Shown here: positions 59,940 through 64,000 of the stretch, piece by piece
Position numbering within the stretch: position 1 is the stretch's first letter
Layout: each line of letters opens with the position of its first letter
Origin: Actinomycetospora sp. NBRC 106375
GTDB taxonomy: Bacteria; Actinomycetota; Actinomycetes; Mycobacteriales; Pseudonocardiaceae
DNA: 64,000 nt
Direction: 5' to 3'
Assembly (NCBI RefSeq): GCF_030269665.1
Contig: NZ_BSTS01000001.1
Location: forward strand, 186,001 to 250,000
Notes under the pieces: model-generated
Database searches by the model: none
Told to the model about the DNA's origin: nothing
Seen by the model: only the letters and a program-made list of their open reading frames with translations
Made by a program: the position numbers and the translations under genes

Positions 59940-60871
59940 AACGGCCAGCCGAGGGCCGGCCACCCGAACGCGGAGTCCACGGCGACGGCGACGAAGAGGC
60001 CCGTCAGGTAGGTGTTCGAGAGGTGGAACAGGCGCATCGACTGCACGACCTCGTCGCGCTTCACGGCGGCGTCGAGGCGGTGGGCGGCGACGAGGAACCA
60101 AGTGCCGCCGAGGGCCGCGGCGCCGAGGTAGATCCATGACGTCGCGGGGATCAGCAGCGCCGACCACGCCACCATCGCCCACGAGTAGGCGACGATCTGG
60201 CGGCTCACCCGCCGGGGGGAGGCGACGACGGGGAGCATCGGGATGCCGGCGGCGGCGTAGTCGTCGCGGTAGCGCATCGCGAGCGCCCAGAAGTGCGGCG
60301 GCGTCCAGAAGAAGATGATCGCGAAGAGGACGAGGGCGGGCCAGCCGACGTTGCCCGTCACCGCGGCCCAGCCGATCACCACCGGCATGCAGCCCGCGGC
60401 GCCGCCCCAGACGATGTTCTGGGAGGTCCGCCGCTTGAGCAGCAGGGTGTAGACGAGGATGTAGAACGCGATCGCGGCGACGGCGAGACCGGCCGCGACC
60501 CAGTTCGCCGTCAGCCCGAGCCAGACGGCGGAGGCGGCCCCCAGCACGAGCCCGAACACCAGGGCGTGCGAGCGCGGGACGGCGTCGCGGGCCAGCGGGC
60601 GCTTGCTGGTGCGGGCCATCTTCGCGTCGATGTCCGCGTCGACGACGCAGTTCAGCGCGTGGGCGCTCGCCGCAGCGCCGGCACCGCCGACGAGGACCGC
60701 GAGCACCAGCCACAGGGACGGGACCGACCGCTGGGCGAGCATCATCGCCGGCACCGTGACCACGAGCAGCTGCTCGATGATCCGCGCCTTGGTCAGCGCC
60801 AGGTAGGCCCGCAGGGTGGCGAGGAGACCGCCCCGCCGCGTCGCGGGGACCGGGCCGACCGCCGTGCTCAC
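59936..60871 (-). CDS. ctaB: Protohaem IX farnesyltransferase (haem O synthase) CtaB
   Basis: A 311-residue UbiA-family membrane prenyltransferase with about nine spans. The first aspartate-rich motif NCVVDADIDAKMARTSKRPL, the YTLLLKRRTSQNIVWGG loop and FFWTPPHFWALAMRYRDDY are diagnostic. It farnesylates haem B to haem O, the substrate of CtaA. The GTG at 60871 is chosen, with GAGGTG about 12 bp upstream. It converges on the AbiEi-like gene, the two stop codons overlapping on opposite strands, and is divergent from tkt. Confidence 0.94.
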   Translation of the reverse strand: MSTAVGPVPATRRGGLLATLRAYLALTKARIIEQLLVVTVPAMMLAQRSVPSLWLVLAVLVGGAGAAASAHALNCVVDADIDAKMARTSKRPLARDAVPRSHALVFGLVLGAASAVWLGLTANWVAAGLAVAAIAFYILVYTLLLKRRTSQNIVWGGAAGCMPVVIGWAAVTGNVGWPALVLFAIIFFWTPPHFWALAMRYRDDYAAAGIPMLPVVASPRRVSRQIVAYSWAMVAWSALLIPATSWIYLGAAALGGTWFLVAAHRLDAAVKRDEVVQSMRLFHLSNTYLTGLFVAVAVDSAFGWPALGWPF

Positions 60872-61276
60872 TGAAGTGGCACCTCGCTGTGGTGGCTGGA
60901 ACTGCTTCGGTCGGGAACGGCGTCTCCTACACGCTGTCGTCGGCGAAGTCTGCACCCTCGCGGCCCCGCCCGCGCGCGGGGGGCGTCCTCCGGGTGGTGC
61001 GGTGTCCGCCACGTCACGGCCGGGTGACACCCCGACGGCACGACGCGGACGGTCCGCCGAACGACGCGAGGATGATAGGTGGCCGGTGTCCCTGATGGGG
61101 CCGGAGGGTATCCGTCGGGGCACGCGATGCCCGAGGATCAGCGCAGGTCCGGCGGGACCGGAATCGATCCCGTGGGAGCATCGCCCGGGCCGGGTGACAC
61201 CGGCACCCGGGCAGGAGGAGAGACGCGTCGTGGCCTCGCGCTCACGGCGTCCGAGACACGAAGGAAGGCAGCGTTC
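60872..61276. other. 405-bp divergent control region between ctaB and tkt
   Basis: No gene is supported. It should contain both promoters. CCCCGC-CCGCGC-GCGGGG near 60965-60982 is a possible hairpin in the ctaB leader. GATAGG around 61074-61079 may be a -10 towards tkt, but I find no convincing -35. No tRNA is present. Confidence 0.5.
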
Positions 61277-63418
61277 GTGACCGCCACCGATGTGAGCAGC
61301 ACGCAGCCCGCGAGCGAGGACCCCGACGAGATCCAGGCGCTGCTGACCCCCCACCGACCCGACGACTGGTCGGACCTCGACCAGAAGGCGGTCGACACCA
61401 TCCGCGTGCTCGCGGCCGACGCGGTGCAGAAGGTCGGCAACGGCCACCCCGGCACGGCGATGTCGCTCGCGCCGCTGGCGTACACGCTCTTCCAGCACAC
61501 GATGCGCCACGACCCCTCCGACCCGGGCTGGCAGGGCCGCGACCGCTTCGTGCTGTCCTGTGGGCACTCGAGCCTGACGCTCTACCTGCAGCTGTTCCTC
61601 GCCGGCTACGGCCTCGAGATGCGCGATCTCGAGGAGCTGCGCACCTGGGACTCGGCGACGCCGGGCCACCCCGAGTACAGCCACACCCCCGGGGTCGAGA
61701 TCACCACCGGCCCGCTGGGCCAGGGCCTCGCGTCCGCCGTGGGCATGGCGATGGCCGCCCGGCGCGAGCGCGGGCTGTTCGACCCCGACGCCCCGCGGGG
61801 CGAGAGCCCGTTCGACCACTTCGTCTACGTCGTCGCCTCCGACGGCGACATCGAGGAGGGCGTGACGGCCGAGGCGAGCTCGATCGCCGGCCGCCAGCAG
61901 CTCGGCAACCTCGTGGTGATCTACGACGACAACCACATCTCGATCGAGGACGACACCACCGTCGCCCTCTCCGAGGACGTGGTGAAGCGCTACGAGGCCT
62001 ACGGCTGGCACACCCAGGTGGTGCGCGGCGGCGAGAACGTCGTCGGCATCCGTGAGGCGCTGGCCAACGCCAAGGCCGAGACCGGGCGCCCCAGCTTCAT
62101 CGCCCTGCGCACGATCATCGGCTATCCGGCGCCGGACAAGATGAACACCGGCGCCGCGCACGGCGCCGCGCTCGGCGAGGACGAGGTCCGGAAGGTCAAG
62201 GAAGCCCTCGGCTTCGACCCGGACGTCCACTTCCACATCGACCAGGACGTGCTCGCGCACGCGCGATCGGTCGGCGAGCGCGGCAAGGCCGAGCACGAGC
62301 AGTGGGACAAGCAGTTCGCCGACTGGGCGGCGGCCAACCCCGAGCGTCGCGCGCTCCTGGAGCGCATGGCCCGTCGCCAGCTCCCCGACGGGTGGCACGA
62401 CAAGCTGCCGACCTGGGAGGTCGGCGGCGACGCCGTCGCGACCCGCAAGGCGCTGCAGAAGATCCTCGGCGAGATCGGCCCCGTGCTCCCCGAGCTGTGG
62501 GGCGGGTCGGCCGACCTCGCGGAGAGCAACAACACGACGATCAAGGGCGCGGACTCGTTCGGCCCGTCGACGGTCTCCACGACCATGTGGGGCCAGATGA
62601 GCCCGTACGGCCGCACGCTGCACTTCGGCGTCCGCGAGCACGCGATGGGCTCGATCCTCAACGGGATCGCGCTGCACGGCGGCACCCGCGTCTACGGCGG
62701 CACGTTCCTGATCTTCTCCGACTACATGCGGCCCGCGGTCCGGCTCGCGGCGCTGATGAAGCTGCCGACCACCTACATCTGGACCCACGACTCGATCGGT
62801 CTCGGCGAGGACGGGCCCACCCACCAGCCGATCGAGCAGCTGGCCTCGCTGCGCGCGGTGCCCGGCCTGTCGATCGTGCGGCCCGCGGACGCCAACGAGA
62901 CCGCCGCGTGCGTCCGCCACGTCCTCGACAACCCGACCGGCCCGGCCGGCCTCGCCCTCACGCGGCAGAACCTGCCGATCCTCGAGGGCACCGACACCGA
63001 CGGCGTCGCCCGCGGCGGCTACGTCCTCCAGGACGCCACCGGCGGGCAGCCGCAGCTGATCCTCATCGCCACCGGCTCGGAGGTGCAGCTCGCGGTGGAG
63101 GCCCGGAAGGTCTTCGAGGCCGAGGGCGTTCCCACCCGGGTGGTGAGCATGCCGTGCGTCGAGTGGTTCCAGGCGCAGGACCGCTCGTACACCCGCCACG
63201 TGCTCCCGCCCGAGGTCAAGGCCCGGGTCTCCGTCGAGGCCGCCGTGGCCCTGACCTGGCACCAGTTCGTCGGCGACGACGGCGAGTGCGTCTCGATCGA
63301 GCACTTCGGCGCCAGCGCCGACTACAAGACGCTGTTCCAGCAGTTCGGCTTCACCAGCGAGCACGTGGTGGAGGCCGGACGCCGTTCGCTCGCCCGCGCC
63401 GCCGAGCACTCCGCCTGA
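61277..63418 (+). CDS. tkt: Transketolase
   Basis: A 713-residue TPP enzyme of the pentose phosphate pathway. [19 protein letters not shown], the TPP motif [19 protein letters not shown]...[22 protein letters not shown] and [13 protein letters not shown] are conserved. The GTG at 61277 follows AAGGAAGG and gives the usual N-terminus; an in-frame upstream start at 61079 would add 66 residues of atypical composition. The tal gene follows after 19 bp, as in M. tuberculosis (tkt-tal-zwf order). Confidence 0.96.
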   Translation: MTATDVSSTQPASEDPDEIQALLTPHRPDDWSDLDQKAVDTIRVLAADAVQKVGNGHPGTAMSLAPLAYTLFQHTMRHDPSDPGWQGRDRFVLSCGHSSLTLYLQLFLAGYGLEMRDLEELRTWDSATPGHPEYSHTPGVEITTGPLGQGLASAVGMAMAARRERGLFDPDAPRGESPFDHFVYVVASDGDIEEGVTAEASSIAGRQQLGNLVVIYDDNHISIEDDTTVALSEDVVKRYEAYGWHTQVVRGGENVVGIREALANAKAETGRPSFIALRTIIGYPAPDKMNTGAAHGAALGEDEVRKVKEALGFDPDVHFHIDQDVLAHARSVGERGKAEHEQWDKQFADWAAANPERRALLERMARRQLPDGWHDKLPTWEVGGDAVATRKALQKILGEIGPVLPELWGGSADLAESNNTTIKGADSFGPSTVSTTMWGQMSPYGRTLHFGVREHAMGSILNGIALHGGTRVYGGTFLIFSDYMRPAVRLAALMKLPTTYIWTHDSIGLGEDGPTHQPIEQLASLRAVPGLSIVRPADANETAACVRHVLDNPTGPAGLALTRQNLPILEGTDTDGVARGGYVLQDATGGQPQLILIATGSEVQLAVEARKVFEAEGVPTRVVSMPCVEWFQAQDRSYTRHVLPPEVKARVSVEAAVALTWHQFVGDDGECVSIEHFGASADYKTLFQQFGFTSEHVVEAGRRSLARAAEHSA

Positions 63419-63437
63419 GTTCCGAGGAGGACCCTCA

Positions 63438-64000
63438 TGGCCACCAACACCCCCCTCGCCGACCTCTCCGCCGCCGGCGTCTCGATCTGGCTCGACGACC
63501 TGTCGCGCCAGCGCATCGAGTCCGGCAACCTCGCCTCGCTCATCGAGGAGGACGAGGTCGTCGGCGTCACCAGCAACCCGACGATCTTCGCGAGCGCCTT
63601 CGCCGACGCGGACCACTACGCCGAGGACCTCGACGGGCTCGCCGCCCGCGGCACCTCGGTCGAGGACGCGATCCGGGAGCTCACCACCGGTGACGTGCGG
63701 CGCGCGTGCGACGTGTTCCGCGGCGTCTGGCAGCGGACCGACGGCGTCGACGGGCGCGTGTCCCTCGAGGTCGACCCGGGCAAGGCCCACGACACCGAGG
63801 CCACGGTCGCCGAGGCCGTCGACCTCTGGAAGACGGTCGACCGGCCCAACCTGATGATCAAGATTCCGGCGACCCCGGAGGGCATCCCGGCGATCACGCG
63901 GACGCTCGCGGAGGGCATCAGCGTCAACGTCACGCTGATCTTCTCGGTCGACCGCTACCGCCAGGTGATGGACGCCTTCCTCGCCGGGCTCGAGCAGGCC
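63438..64000 (+). CDS. tal: Transaldolase (partial, runs off the window)
   Basis: The first 187 codons are visible. [26 protein letters not shown] and the Schiff-base lysine in [11 protein letters not shown] identify a transaldolase of the actinobacterial TalB-like group, transferring dihydroxyacetone units in the pentose phosphate pathway. The ATG at 63438 follows GAGGAGG. Co-directional with tkt, 19 bp apart, and probably co-transcribed. Confidence 0.95.

Noticed and set aside
59936-63790. A 1284-codon frame ending as CtaB
   Set aside because: Only the last 311 residues are CtaB; the rest is antisense to transketolase and lacks any known pattern. The GTG at 60871 is the sensible start.

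Overview
The window is very GC-rich chromosomal DNA with frequent GTG starts and many 4-bp ATGA/GTGA gene overlaps. It encodes InhA, MptB, an ergothioneine operon, DUF397/DUF5753 regulators and an SufR-led SUF operon. Together these point to a mycolata-related actinobacterium. Pseudonocardiaceae (Pseudonocardia or Actinomycetospora-like) is my best guess, not proven. I see no rRNA, tRNA, CRISPR array, transposase, phage gene or replication origin. The left edge cuts an iron-type dehydrogenase and the right edge cuts transaldolase.

The two ends follow, from memory, the gene order of the Mycobacterium tuberculosis Rv1448c-Rv1485 region. From the left: a lactonase/dehydrogenase pair (1-1.8 kb) that looks like gamma-butyrolactone/GHB catabolism; hemH-inhA-fabG (2.0-4.6 kb, minus); a lone esterase; a VWA-DUF58-MoxR module with an NlpC/P60 wall hydrolase (5.9-10.6 kb, minus); and aconitase, divergent (11.1-13.9 kb). 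From the right: tal-tkt, ctaB, an AbiEi/DUF559-like gene, qor-ctaA-ABC transporter-mptB, and the divergent sufR-B-D-C-S-U-T operon (47-53.4 kb).

Between aconitase and sufT lies about 33 kb of mostly accessory genes. In order: a siderophore-interacting flavoprotein and class I aldolase; two HlyD-type adaptors facing a DHA2 drug exporter; a five-gene minus-strand run (aldehyde dehydrogenase, APC permease, GMC oxidoreductase, 2OG/Fe oxygenase, carnitine-type acyltransferase); two methyltransferases; an XRE/DUF397 regulatory module with palindromic repeats; an operon of three Roadblock/LC7-like paralogues without a GTPase; egtA-B-C-D; an ABC exporter behind a MerR-type promoter; a mini-HTH/ABC-F pair that belongs to the conserved backbone; then an SDR, a lycopene cyclase and a stress protein/adenylate cyclase pair.

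The most unusual points are: the Roadblock triple operon; the acyltransferase/oxygenase/choline-type oxidation operon; a 48-bp near-perfect palindrome sitting in frame inside egtC; and two nearly identical long hairpins, both between convergent genes, that bracket the accessory segment. Start codons were chosen by hand from ribosome binding sites and family alignments. Functions are read from motifs without database searches.
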